Notes under the pieces: generated by a model
Seen by the model: only the letters and a program-made list of their open reading frames with translations
Database searches by the model: none
What the model was told of the DNA's origin: nothing
Shown here: piece by piece, positions 42,538 through 51,242 of the stretch
Numbering within the stretch: the first letter of the stretch is position 1
Layout of the letters: each line of letters starts with the position of its first letter
Assembly: GCA_945893145.1 (NCBI GenBank)
Contig: CAMDDZ010000001.1
Coordinates: forward strand, 62,001-126,000
Origin: Rhodoplanes serenus
Lineage (GTDB): Bacteria; Pseudomonadota; Alphaproteobacteria; Rhizobiales; Xanthobacteraceae
DNA length: 64,000 nt
Direction: 5' to 3'
Position numbers and translations under genes: made by a program

Positions 42538-43845
42538 TCACTCCGCCGCCTGCGCATAGGCGACGTTGCGGCCGCCGTAGCGGCGCACCCGCACGTTGGC
42601 CTGTTCGGCGTGGGCCGAAAAGCCTTCGAGGATGCAGAGCCGTGAGCAATATTCGCCGATCATCGCCGAAGCCTGGTCGGTCAGCACCTTCTGGTAGGTG
42701 CAGGTTTTCAGGAACTTGCCGACCCACAGCCCGCCGGTGTAGCGCGCCGCCTTCTTGGTCGGCAGCGTGTGGTTGGTGCCGATCACCTTGTCGCCATAGG
42801 CGACGTTGGTGCGCGAGCCCAAAAACAACGAGCCATAGTTCGTCATGCGGTTGAGGAAATAATCCGGATCGCGCGTCATCACCTGGACGTGCTCGGAGGC
42901 GATGCGGTCGGCCTCGCGGACCATCTCGGCCTCGTCGGCGCAAACGATGACCTCGCCGTAATCTTTCCAGGCCTGGCCCGCAGCGTCGGCGGTGGGAAGG
43001 ATTTTCAGGAGCCGCTCGACCTCGTTCATGGTGTCGCGCGCGAGCTTCTCTGAGTTTGTGAGCAGAACGGCCGGCGAGGTCGGGCCGTGCTCGGCCTGGC
43101 CGAGCAGATCGGTGGCGCAGATTTCGCCATCCACCGAGTCGTCGGCGATGACGAGCGTCTCGGTCGGGCCGGCCAAGAGGTCGATGCCGACGCGGCCGAA
43201 CAACTGGCGTTTGGCCTCCGCCACGTAGGCATTGCCGGGGCCGACGATCATGTCGACCGCCGCGATGGTCTCGGTGCCGAGCGCCATGGCGGCGACGGCC
43301 TGCACGCCGCCCAGAACGTAAATCTCATCGGCGCCGCCGAAGTGCATGGCGGCGACGATGGCCGGATGCGGACCTCCCTTGAAAGGCGGCGCGCAGGCGA
43401 TGATGCGTTTGACGCCGGCGACGCGCGCCGTGACGATCGACATGTGCGCGGAGGCAACCATTGGATAGCGCCCGCCAGGCACGTAACAGCCGATCGAGTT
43501 CACCGGGATGTGGCGGTGGCCGAGGATGACGCCCGGAAGGGTTTCCACCTCCAGGTCCTTCATCGTGTCTTTCTGCTTCTGCGCGAAATTGCGCACCTGC
43601 GCCTGCGCGAACTTGATGTCGTCGAGGTCGCGCTTGCCAACCTGCGAGATGGCCTTCTCGATCTCGGCCGGTGTCAGGCGGAAATCCTTCGGCTCCCAAT
43701 TGTCGAATTTCTTCGACAGCTCGCGGATCGCTAAGTCCTTGTTGTCCTCGACCTGCGCCAGGATGCCCTCGACCGTCTCGCGCACCTTCTGGTCCGCGGC
43801 CTTGATCGCGCTCGCATCCATTCCGCGCTTGAGGAAGCGGGGCAT
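42538..43845 (-). CDS. HisD-family dehydrogenase (histidinol or sulfopropanediol type)
   Basis: 435 aa from ATG 43845 (GGAGGA upstream). The histidinol dehydrogenase fold is clear: [24 protein letters not shown], zinc ligands in [11 protein letters not shown] (Gln, His), Asp in [14 protein letters not shown] and His in [14 protein letters not shown]. There are no other his genes nearby. Instead it lies among degradative genes, and HisD relatives such as HpsN oxidise dihydroxypropanesulfonate. A housekeeping histidine role is therefore doubtful; the true substrate is unknown. Confidence 0.88.
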   Translation of the reverse strand: MPRFLKRGMDASAIKAADQKVRETVEGILAQVEDNKDLAIRELSKKFDNWEPKDFRLTPAEIEKAISQVGKRDLDDIKFAQAQVRNFAQKQKDTMKDLEVETLPGVILGHRHIPVNSIGCYVPGGRYPMVASAHMSIVTARVAGVKRIIACAPPFKGGPHPAIVAAMHFGGADEIYVLGGVQAVAAMALGTETIAAVDMIVGPGNAYVAEAKRQLFGRVGIDLLAGPTETLVIADDSVDGEICATDLLGQAEHGPTSPAVLLTNSEKLARDTMNEVERLLKILPTADAAGQAWKDYGEVIVCADEAEMVREADRIASEHVQVMTRDPDYFLNRMTNYGSLFLGSRTNVAYGDKVIGTNHTLPTKKAARYTGGLWVGKFLKTCTYQKVLTDQASAMIGEYCSRLCILEGFSAHAEQANVRVRRYGGRNVAYAQAAE

Positions 43846-43867
43846 GGGCTCCTCCATTCACAATCTG

Positions 43868-43961
43868 TCGTCCCCCGCGAAGGCGGGGCACCCAGTAATC
43901 TCAGACTTCGATGTTATCGCAAAGCAGGGCTTACTGGATGCCCGCTTTCGCGGGCATGACA
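43868..43961. repeat. palindromic intergenic repeat
   Basis: Ends TCGTCCCCCGCGAAGGCGGG and CCCGCTTTCGCGGGCATGACA are inverted copies. Internally CCCAGTAA pairs with TTACTGG. Located between the HisD-like gene start and the cyclase stop. Confidence 0.75.
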
Positions 43962-43978
43962 GCGGAGCCTGTGGAGCG

Positions 43979-44028
43979 AGATCCCGGATCGCGCTTTCAG
44001 CGCGTCCGGGATGACCGCTGCGCGGTCA
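43979..44028. repeat. second palindromic repeat, overlapping the cyclase stop
   Basis: ATCCCGGATCGCGCT pairs with AGCGCGTCCGGGAT (one-base bulge), followed by a TGACCG/CGGTCA hairpin. The TGA stop of the leftward cyclase (44026-44028) is part of the last arm. Confidence 0.75.
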
Positions 44029-44985
44029 CTTGATCGCCTGCGGATTGATCGGCGAGCCGGTGCCACCGGTGATGATCAGCGGCGGGCCGCAGAAGAAGAA
44101 CTCGTAGACGCCGTCGTTCTCGCAATCCTCGGCCAGTTCCTTGAGGTAGAAAATCTCGCCCATGCACAGGCCCATGGCCGGGATCACCACCCAGTGCCAC
44201 GGCTGGTTGGCCTCAGTGGTCTCGTTCGGCCGCACCTCGCAGCCCCAGGTGTCCATGCAGATCGCGGCGATCTGCTTCTCCTGACACCAATAGCAGTTCT
44301 CGAACTTGACGCCCGGCGCGTCGCCGCCGGCGTAGCCGCCCCATTCCTTCTCGGCGAGACAGCGCTCCATCTGACCGGTGCGCACGATGACGAAATCTCC
44401 TTTACGGATTTCGACGTTCTGCGCGCGCGCACAAGTGTTCAACTCGTCGTTGGAGATGCTCTCGCCGTCCTTCATCCACGGCACGCCACGGAAGCGCGCG
44501 ATGTCGAGCAATACGCCGCGCCCCGCCATCTTGTTCTTGGAGTGCTCGATGCCGAGCACGGAAAGTCCTTTGGAGTCGATCAGCTTGGCGTCGTGGCCGT
44601 TGTAGGTCTTGTCCTCATAGAAGATGTGGCCAAGCGCGTCCCAATGCGTGGCGCCCTGTACGCAGAGCATCAGCGTATCGTCGGCATAGCGGATCTTGTT
44701 CCAGTCCTGCTGGCCGGCGATGGCGTCGGTGCCGGTCGCGAGCATTTGGTGAATCGGATTGAAGCGTCCGCCGAACAGGCCGGTTTGCGGTCCGCCGCGG
44801 TCGAGCGGAATGCCGAGCGCGAAAATCTTGCCGGTGCGGACCAGGCTTGCGGCCTTGACGATGTCTTCCGGTGTGACGTGGTTGAGCGTGCCGATCTGGT
44901 CGTCCTTGCCCCAGCGGCCCCAATTCGAAAGTTTCTTCGAGGCCTCCTCGATCGCTTTGCGCCCCACCTTGATGTCCATCCGCAT
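44026..44985 (-). CDS. cyclase-family metal hydrolase
   Basis: 319 aa. Longer branch of the cyclase/kynurenine-formamidase family. Metal motif appears as ATHWDALGHIFYED (H-W-D-x3-H); other blocks are WGKDDQIGTLNHVTPEDIVKAA, GDFVIVRTGQ and WVVIPAMGLCMGEIFYLKELA. Members of this branch open lactone or amide rings. It is read leftward, 152 bp from the molybdenum hydroxylase in the same direction; no strong terminator is seen between. Confidence 0.86.
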   Translation of the reverse strand: MRMDIKVGRKAIEEASKKLSNWGRWGKDDQIGTLNHVTPEDIVKAASLVRTGKIFALGIPLDRGGPQTGLFGGRFNPIHQMLATGTDAIAGQQDWNKIRYADDTLMLCVQGATHWDALGHIFYEDKTYNGHDAKLIDSKGLSVLGIEHSKNKMAGRGVLLDIARFRGVPWMKDGESISNDELNTCARAQNVEIRKGDFVIVRTGQMERCLAEKEWGGYAGGDAPGVKFENCYWCQEKQIAAICMDTWGCEVRPNETTEANQPWHWVVIPAMGLCMGEIFYLKELAEDCENDGVYEFFFCGPPLIITGGTGSPINPQAIK

Positions 44986-45137
44986 TCTCCCTCGCGCCGG
45001 TCGTTGATTCCGCCGGCTGGCCGCGCGCGATTGTACCCGGCGCCAATCGTTCGTCTATCGACAGAACGGCTAAAGCCAAGTGGTTACACGTGGAATCTAT
45101 CGTGCCCACGGAATCTGCGGCGCGCAGGCAGTGCGCG

Positions 45138-47534
45138 TCAGACTTTGCCCAACGCCCGCAAAATCTTGCCGGGCGTGAACGGCATGTCGGTGAGCGCCGC
45201 CGCGCCCAACGGACGCAACGCATCGTTGATAGCGTTCATAACACAACCGGGCGCGCCGGCTGTGCCGGCCTCGCCCGCGCCCTTGGCGCCAAGTTCGCTG
45301 TCGGCGGTCGGCGTGACCACATGCGCGCATTCGATGTCGGGCATCTCCATCGCCATCGGCACGAGGTAGTCGGCCATGTTGCCGTTGAGCAATTGGCCGC
45401 GGTCGTCATAGACGCACTGCTCGAACAGGGCAGCGCCAAGACCCTGCACCACGCCGCCCCTGATCTGCTCGTCCACCAGCTGCGGATTGATGACGGTGCC
45501 ACAGTCCTCGACGCACCAATGGTTGAGCAATTTGACGAAGCCGGAGTCGGTATCGACTTCGAGATACGATGCCTGGATGCCGTTGGTGAACGAGAACGCC
45601 CAGGCGCGCGGCACATAGTGGCGCGTTGCGACAAGCTCGGCCTGCACGCCGGTCGGCAATGTGTCGGGCCGAAAGTAGGCGATGCGCGCGACCTCATCGA
45701 GGCCGATGCGCTCCTTGCCGGTGTCGCGATCGACCACCACGCCGTTGCGGATATCGAGCGTGTCGGGCTTCGCCTGCAGGATAGAGCCCGCGATTGCGAC
45801 CACGTTTTGGCGTAGCGCCTTGCCGGCCTGCCAGGCGGCTTCGCCGCCGATGCCCGCTGCGCGCGACGCCCAGGTGCCGCCGCCGTAGGGCGTGTTGTCG
45901 GTGTCGCCCATGATGACGCGCACACGCTCGATTGGCACACCGAACGCCGAGGCGACGCATTGCGCGGTAACGGCCTCCGCGCCCTGACCCTGTTCGGTGA
46001 CGCCGATATGGCAGAACACCGCGCCGGTGGCGTCGAGGCGGACGGTGGCGCCGTCCTGCGCGGAAATTTTCGCGCCGCCGACGCCGTAGAACGCGGCGCT
46101 CGGATTGGTCACTTCGACGAAGCTCGCAAAGCCGATGCCGCGATAGATGCCTTTTTGGCGTAGCGCCGCCTGCTCGGCGCGCAGCCCTGCGTAATTCATC
46201 ATCGAGTCGAGGTGAGCCAGCGCCGCGTGATGCGACAGCGCCTCGAACTTGATGCCGGACGGACCCTGCGACGGATGAGCATCGTCGGCAATGAGATTGC
46301 GCCGGCGCAATTCCAGCGGATCCATGCCGATCTTGGCGGCGGCAAGCTCGACCAGCCCTTCGGTGACCGCAGTCGCGATCGGATGACCGACCGCGCGGTA
46401 CTGGCACATTACGTTCTTGTTCAGGAACACCACGCGGGCGCGTGCCTTGTAGTTCGGGCAGGTGTAGGGGCCGCCGGTGAGGTTGACGACCTGATTGGCT
46501 TCGATGCCGGAGGTGCGTGGATAGACCGAGTAGGGGCCGATGCCGGTGAGGTCGTCGATCTCCCAGGCCGTGATGGTGCCGTCGTTCTTCACGCCGATCC
46601 GGGCCTTCACGCGATGGTCGCGGGCGTGAATGTCGGTGACGAAGCTTTCGATCCGGTCGGCGACAAATTTGACCGGACGCTTGAGCAGCTTCGACAGCGC
46701 GACGATCGCCATCTCGTCGGCGTAAGTGTGCACCTTGATACCGAATGAGCCGCCGACGTCCTTGGTGAGGACGCGAACCTGGTGCTCCTGCAAGCCGAGG
46801 TGCTTGGCGAACAGGTTCTGCATCATGTGCGGCGCCTGGGTGCCCTGGTAGACCGTCATGCGCTGATCGCCGGCGTTCCAGTCGGCCACGATGGCGCGCG
46901 GTTCGTTGGTGACGCCGGTGTGGCGGCCGAACACGAATGTGGTCTCGACCACCGCGTCGGCAGCCTTGAAGCCTTGCTCGGGATTGCCGGCGGTATGAAC
47001 GCGCTCGAAGGTGAGGTTGTCGCCAAGCTCGGGATGGATCACCAGCGTCTTGGCGTCGAGCGCAGTCTCGGCGTCGGTGACGGCTATCAGCTCCTCATAT
47101 TCAATTTGCACCAGCTCGCAGGCATCCTCGGCTTCGGCGCGACTGCGCGCGACCACGGCGCAGACGGCTTCGCCCGCCCAGCAGGCGCGATCGACCGCGA
47201 TGGCGTGCTGCGGCGCCGACTTGAGGCCCTTCAGATGCGTCAGAACGCCAACCCACGGCGTGATGACCTTGGACAATTCCGCGCCGGTGACCACGGCGAC
47301 AACGCCGGGCGCTTGCTTGGCTGCGCTTGAATCGATGCTTTTGATTTTGGCATGCGCGTGCGGCGAGCGCACGAATGCTGCGTGCGCCATTCGCGGCAGC
47401 GTCACGTCGCTGACAAACTGCGCGCGGCCTTGCATCAGGCGCGCCATGTTGGGCCGCGGCACCGAACGGCCGATGTAGGAGTTCGGCCGGTCGAGCGCGG
47501 TCAGCGCGGACGGGGAGTCTTCGGTGATTTTCAT
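45138..47534 (-). CDS. xanthine dehydrogenase-family molybdenum hydroxylase, large subunit
   Basis: 798 aa from ATG 47534, overlapping the small-subunit stop (ATGA). Molybdopterin-binding subunit of the CO dehydrogenase/xanthine oxidase group. Blocks: YIGRSVPRPNMARLMQGRAQF, GGSFGIKVHTYADEMAIV, GVTEQGQGAEAV and the catalytic Glu in GAKGAGEAGTAGAP. The loop that is AYXCSFR in form I CO dehydrogenase reads CQYRAVGHPI, so CO is not the substrate; an aromatic heterocycle or aldehyde hydroxylase is more likely. Order M-S-L, all overlapping, is typical of these operons. Confidence 0.9.
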   Translation of the reverse strand: MKITEDSPSALTALDRPNSYIGRSVPRPNMARLMQGRAQFVSDVTLPRMAHAAFVRSPHAHAKIKSIDSSAAKQAPGVVAVVTGAELSKVITPWVGVLTHLKGLKSAPQHAIAVDRACWAGEAVCAVVARSRAEAEDACELVQIEYEELIAVTDAETALDAKTLVIHPELGDNLTFERVHTAGNPEQGFKAADAVVETTFVFGRHTGVTNEPRAIVADWNAGDQRMTVYQGTQAPHMMQNLFAKHLGLQEHQVRVLTKDVGGSFGIKVHTYADEMAIVALSKLLKRPVKFVADRIESFVTDIHARDHRVKARIGVKNDGTITAWEIDDLTGIGPYSVYPRTSGIEANQVVNLTGGPYTCPNYKARARVVFLNKNVMCQYRAVGHPIATAVTEGLVELAAAKIGMDPLELRRRNLIADDAHPSQGPSGIKFEALSHHAALAHLDSMMNYAGLRAEQAALRQKGIYRGIGFASFVEVTNPSAAFYGVGGAKISAQDGATVRLDATGAVFCHIGVTEQGQGAEAVTAQCVASAFGVPIERVRVIMGDTDNTPYGGGTWASRAAGIGGEAAWQAGKALRQNVVAIAGSILQAKPDTLDIRNGVVVDRDTGKERIGLDEVARIAYFRPDTLPTGVQAELVATRHYVPRAWAFSFTNGIQASYLEVDTDSGFVKLLNHWCVEDCGTVINPQLVDEQIRGGVVQGLGAALFEQCVYDDRGQLLNGNMADYLVPMAMEMPDIECAHVVTPTADSELGAKGAGEAGTAGAPGCVMNAINDALRPLGAAALTDMPFTPGKILRALGKV

Positions 47535-48019
47535 CGTTTGGCTTCCGCGCGTTCCTGCGCCACCGCCTCGATGGCATCGACGATGGCCTGATAGCCGGTG
47601 CAGCGGCAGTAGTTGCCCGAGATTTGCTCGCGGATCTTGTCGCGGCTCGGCACGCCGCCGCCACGGAGCAGCTCCTGCGCGGTCAGCAACATGCCGGGCG
47701 TACAGAAGCCACATTGCAACGCGTTGCGCCGCTCGAATGCGGCTTGAAGGTCAGCGATCTCGCCGGCGTCAGACACGCCCTCGATGGTTTCAACCTTCGC
47801 GCCGTCGCATTGCGCCGCCAGCATCAGGCAGCCGCGCACGATCACGCCATCGACGCGCACCGTGCAGGCGCCGCAGACGCCGTGCTCGCAGCCGACGTGG
47901 CTGCCGGTGAGCGAAAGAGCCTCGCGCAGAAAATCGACCAGCGTGGTGCGCGCCTCGACGGTCTCGCTGATCGTCTCACCGTTCACCGTCAACTTGATGT
48001 CGCAGCGATGCTCGCTCAT
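47531..48019 (-). CDS. molybdenum hydroxylase, 2Fe-2S small subunit
   Basis: 162 aa. Two iron-sulphur clusters: plant-ferredoxin type C-x4-C-x2-C in HVGCEHGVCGACTVRVDG, with the fourth Cys in VRGCLMLA, and the helical cluster in QCGFCTPGMLLTA and NYCRCTGYQ. It carries electrons between the Mo centre and FAD subunit. It overlaps both neighbours by four bases. Confidence 0.94.
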   Translation of the reverse strand: MSEHRCDIKLTVNGETISETVEARTTLVDFLREALSLTGSHVGCEHGVCGACTVRVDGVIVRGCLMLAAQCDGAKVETIEGVSDAGEIADLQAAFERRNALQCGFCTPGMLLTAQELLRGGGVPSRDKIREQISGNYCRCTGYQAIVDAIEAVAQERAEAKR

Positions 48020-48858
48020 GCCCGTGGCTCCATGAGCTGTTTGGCGACACGCCTGAGCAGCACGCCGGCCAGGTGCCGTTTGGTCGCACCATCGGCCTGC
48101 ACGTCGGCGGAGGGATCGAGGTCGGATGCCAGCGCTGTCACCGCGTCATCGACATGGCCGTTGGCAAGTGCGGCTTCCGCCTTCTTGGCGCGCACCGGAG
48201 TCGCACCGACGCCGAAATAGGCAAGCCGCAGGCCGGCCAGTCCTTTGCCGTCGGCGCGGGCGGCTGCCGCCAACCCGACCATGGCGTAGTCGCCATGACG
48301 GCGGGCGAATTCGGCGAAGCCCACGCGGGTGTCTTTGGTCGCGGCCGGGACGCGGATCGCGGTCAGCACGTCCTGCGGCCCGAGCGCGGTCTCGAACAGG
48401 CCTTTGAAAAAATCCTCCGCCTTGACGGTCCGCTTGCCCTTCGGCCCGGCGATCTCGAGTTCGCCGTTGAGCGCCAGCAGACAGGCGGGCAGTTCTGCCG
48501 CCGGATCGGCAAACGCCAGCGAGCCGCCGAGCGTGCCGCGATTGCGGATCGCCGGGTGCCCGATGTGCGGCATGGCCAGCGCGATCAGCGGTGCGTGCTT
48601 GGCGATATCGGCCGAGCGTTCGGCCTCGATGTGGCGCGTGAGCGCGCCGATCTCGATCGTGCCGTCTTTCACCGCGATGCCGCCGAGCGCCGCGACGCCA
48701 TTGAGATCGATCAGCAGCTTGGGCGCCGAAAGCCGCATGTTGAGCGTCGCCATCAGGCTCTGGCCGCCGGCCAGCAGACGCGCCTCGTCGCGGCCGAGCA
48801 ACTCGATTGCGTGATCGAGCGATCTCGCCTTGGCATAGGCAAATGGCGCTGGCTTCAC
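48016..48858 (-). CDS. molybdenum hydroxylase, FAD-binding medium subunit
   Basis: 280 aa. PAPFAYAKARSLDHAIELLG at the start, FAD motifs LLAGGQSLMATLNMRL and RNRGTLGGSLAFADPAAELPA. It transfers electrons from the 2Fe-2S subunit onward. First gene of the leftward M-S-L operon; 84 bp separate it from the convergent-free upstream gene, which is read in the same direction. Confidence 0.93.
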   Translation of the reverse strand: MKPAPFAYAKARSLDHAIELLGRDEARLLAGGQSLMATLNMRLSAPKLLIDLNGVAALGGIAVKDGTIEIGALTRHIEAERSADIAKHAPLIALAMPHIGHPAIRNRGTLGGSLAFADPAAELPACLLALNGELEIAGPKGKRTVKAEDFFKGLFETALGPQDVLTAIRVPAATKDTRVGFAEFARRHGDYAMVGLAAAARADGKGLAGLRLAYFGVGATPVRAKKAEAALANGHVDDAVTALASDLDPSADVQADGATKRHLAGVLLRRVAKQLMEPRA

Positions 48859-48942
48859 GCGCGTCCCCTCCCGGTTTTTGTTTTTCTTATTGTGTCGGGG
48901 ATCGGCGTCTTAGGCAACGCTCGTGCCCACTTCGGCAGGCGG

Positions 48943-49848
48943 TCAGGCTTGGACCTTTTTCACGATGTCGATCGCCCGGCGCAGCAGCGTCATCGACGCC
49001 TCCAGGGTGCGGAAGGCGGCGTGGGCTGAGAGTGTCACGTTCTGAAGTTGGGCGAGGGGATTGTCGGCCTTCAGCGGCTCGTTGTGGAACACATCGAAGC
49101 CCGCGTGGCGGATATGGCCGCTCTTCAGCGCCGCCAACAAGGCGCCCTCATCGATCAGCGCGCCGCGCGCGGTGTTGACCACGATCACGCCGGGCTTCAT
49201 GCGCGCGATCTTGGCCGCGTCGATAAAACCGCGCGTCTCGTCGTTGAGCGTCAGGTTCAGCGAAACGATGTCGGACTGCGCCAGCAGCGTATCGAGCTCG
49301 ACCAGCGGCACGGGCGCACCGGCCCGCTGGCTGCGGTTCCAGGCGATCACATTCATGCCCATGCCGTTGGCGATGCGCGCCACCTCGGCGCCTATGCCGC
49401 CAAGCCCGACGATGCCGAGCGTCTTGCCGAACACCTGCATGCCTTCGAGCGGCTGCCAGGTGCCGGCGCGGATGTTGCGGTCCATCCGCGCGAGATCGCG
49501 GCAGCACGCCATCATCAGCGCGATGGTCTGCTCGGCCACGGCGGTGTCGCCGTAGCCCTTGATGGTGTGGACCTTGACGCCGGCGCCCTCAAGCTCCGCC
49601 ACGTTCATGTAGCTCGCGGCGCCGGTGCCGAGAAACACGATGTGCTTGAGGTTCTTGCATTGCCGAACCAGATCGGTCGGCATGTAGGAATGATCGTCGA
49701 TGCAGATGTCGTAGTCGCCGATCACGCGCGGCAGCTCGTTTTTCTCGAACGCCGCGGTGTTGATGGTCACCGGCGGATCGCCGGCGCCATAGACCTGCTT
49801 CCAGACCGAGCCGAGCTGCTGATTGCAGTCGATGAAGATCGTCTTCAT
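48943..49848 (-). CDS. D-2-hydroxyacid dehydrogenase
   Basis: 301 aa from ATG 49848; the long in-frame extension upstream overlaps another gene and is not coding. VFGKTLGIVGLGGIGAEVARIANGMGM is the NAD motif, NTARGALIDEGALL holds the catalytic Arg, DVFHNEPL the Glu, and TLSAHAAFRTLEAS the His. Similar in plan to the enzyme at 40.3 kb but distinct in sequence. The small membrane-protein gene lies 7 bp upstream and both may be co-transcribed with hpaD. Confidence 0.88.
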   Translation of the reverse strand: MKTIFIDCNQQLGSVWKQVYGAGDPPVTINTAAFEKNELPRVIGDYDICIDDHSYMPTDLVRQCKNLKHIVFLGTGAASYMNVAELEGAGVKVHTIKGYGDTAVAEQTIALMMACCRDLARMDRNIRAGTWQPLEGMQVFGKTLGIVGLGGIGAEVARIANGMGMNVIAWNRSQRAGAPVPLVELDTLLAQSDIVSLNLTLNDETRGFIDAAKIARMKPGVIVVNTARGALIDEGALLAALKSGHIRHAGFDVFHNEPLKADNPLAQLQNVTLSAHAAFRTLEASMTLLRRAIDIVKKVQA

Positions 49849-49855
49849 GCCTGGG

Positions 49856-50107
49856 TTAGCGGATCGGACGCCGCACCTGGCAGAGCCGGTTGATGTCGTT
49901 GAGCGCGTCGGCGGCGTCGCCGTCGAGCTTGGTGAACATGTCGGCTGTCTCGCCGTTCTGCATGGTTTCGAAGCGTTCGCAGACCTGGGTGAGCGTGACG
50001 GCGCGGCTGAAGTAAATCCGATAGGCGGTCGCGAAAACAATCGCCAGAACCAGCAGCAGCAGCAGTTCCCAGACCGTGGCGGAAATTCTGCGTTTCAAAA
50101 ATTGCAC
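49856..50107 (-). CDS. small single-span membrane protein, function unknown
   Basis: 83 aa with a GTG start and GGGAGG upstream. Residues 14-32 (ELLLLLVLAIVFATAYRIY) form one membrane helix after a basic N-terminus, so the ~50-residue polar tail is probably periplasmic; it holds Cys in VCERFETM and RLCQVRR. I do not recognise a family. It is placed between hpaD and the hydroxyacid dehydrogenase, spaced 7 and 30 bp, which supports a real gene. Confidence 0.6.
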   Translation of the reverse strand: MQFLKRRISATVWELLLLLVLAIVFATAYRIYFSRAVTLTQVCERFETMQNGETADMFTKLDGDAADALNDINRLCQVRRPIR

Positions 50108-50137
50108 ATTGGCCTCCCTTGGGGACGGTTATTCAGT

Positions 50138-51121
50138 CTAACGCGCCACGATCGGTTGTGGTGCCATCACCGGTTCGCGCACCGGGACAGAACTAAACAC
50201 GGTGCCTTCCTCAAACCAAGACTTCGGCGCGGGCTGCCCCCACAACGTTTGACGTTGCGGATCACGCAAGGACCAGCGGATCGGCTCAAGATCCGGGTCG
50301 GCCGTCAGATAGTCGCTGGTGAACAGCTCGACGCGGTGACCGTCCGGATCGCGCACATAGAGAAAGAAGGCGTTGGAGATGCCGTGCCTGCCAGGCCCGC
50401 GCTCCATGTTGGCGAGATAGCCGCTCGTCGCCATGACGTCGCAGATGTGGAGAATGTCGAGCGGGCTCGCGGTCCAGACGCCCATGTGGTGCAGACGCGG
50501 TCCGCGGCCATTGGTGAACGCGAGATCATGGACGTTGCCCTTGCGGTGCATCCATACCGCCCAGAGCTTAGGGTCGGGATCGTCGGTCTCGGTGTATTCG
50601 GTCAGGCGGAAGCCGAGTTCGGTATAGAAGTCGTATGACGCTTGCACGTCGGGCGTGAAGCAGTTGATGTGGTCGATGCGCTGGATGCGCGCCCCGCGAT
50701 ACGCCGAATACTGCTGCAACATGCGTTCGGCTTGATCCATCTGGACATAGAGATCGAGCGGCATGCCGGTCGGATCGGCGGTGCGCAGCGTGCGGCCCTG
50801 ATACGGCACATCGGGAAACGCCGTGGGCAGGTTTCGCGAATGAAACCAGGCGGCGGCGCGGTCCAGGTCGTCTTCGCTGCCGAGCTTGAATCCGAGCGCG
50901 TGAGCGCCAGCCGCCTTGGCCTGCCGCAGCACGACGGAATGGTGGTTTCGCTCCTCCAGGGCCCGGAGATAGAGAGCATCCGGCTCCTCGGCGCTGACCA
51001 GATAGCCCAGGCAATCGACGTAAAAGGCGCGCGAGCGCGGCAGATCGCGCACGGCAAGCTCGACGTGGCTCGCGCGCACGACGTTGAACGGTGGATCGAA
51101 GACGGGCTTGCGGACGGGCAT
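50138..51121 (-). CDS. hpaD: homoprotocatechuate (3,4-dihydroxyphenylacetate) 2,3-dioxygenase-type extradiol dioxygenase
   Basis: 327 aa, type I extradiol dioxygenase with two VOC domains. Iron ligands in the second domain: His151 (RIDHINCFTPD), His211/212 (RLHHMGVW) and Glu265 (GHRVELFTSDY), which match the spacing of His155, His214, Glu267 in the Brevibacterium fuscum enzyme. The tail QPAPKSWFEEGT is also typical. It meta-cleaves 3,4-dihydroxyphenylacetate or a near analogue. The divergent FAH-fold gene nearby could process its product, but the semialdehyde dehydrogenase step is not in the window. Confidence 0.85.
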   Translation of the reverse strand: MPVRKPVFDPPFNVVRASHVELAVRDLPRSRAFYVDCLGYLVSAEEPDALYLRALEERNHHSVVLRQAKAAGAHALGFKLGSEDDLDRAAAWFHSRNLPTAFPDVPYQGRTLRTADPTGMPLDLYVQMDQAERMLQQYSAYRGARIQRIDHINCFTPDVQASYDFYTELGFRLTEYTETDDPDPKLWAVWMHRKGNVHDLAFTNGRGPRLHHMGVWTASPLDILHICDVMATSGYLANMERGPGRHGISNAFFLYVRDPDGHRVELFTSDYLTADPDLEPIRWSLRDPQRQTLWGQPAPKSWFEEGTVFSSVPVREPVMAPQPIVAR

Positions 51122-51242
51122 TTCGATCTATCGCGGTTTAGGCATGGTTCTTAGCCATGGTTCTTAGCCATGGCGGTTCGTTGTGTCCTATTGTACCACG
51201 GGCGGGCCTCGCCGTTCGGCCATCCAGGAGCTTCAGCCGGTT

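Noticed and set aside
42538-43845. Histidine biosynthesis hisD
   Set aside because: Fold and zinc site fit but no his genes are near; named only as HisD-family.
45138-48858. Carbon monoxide dehydrogenase (coxMSL)
   Set aside because: Order and fold match but the form I active-site loop AYXCSFR is absent, and no cox accessory genes are seen.
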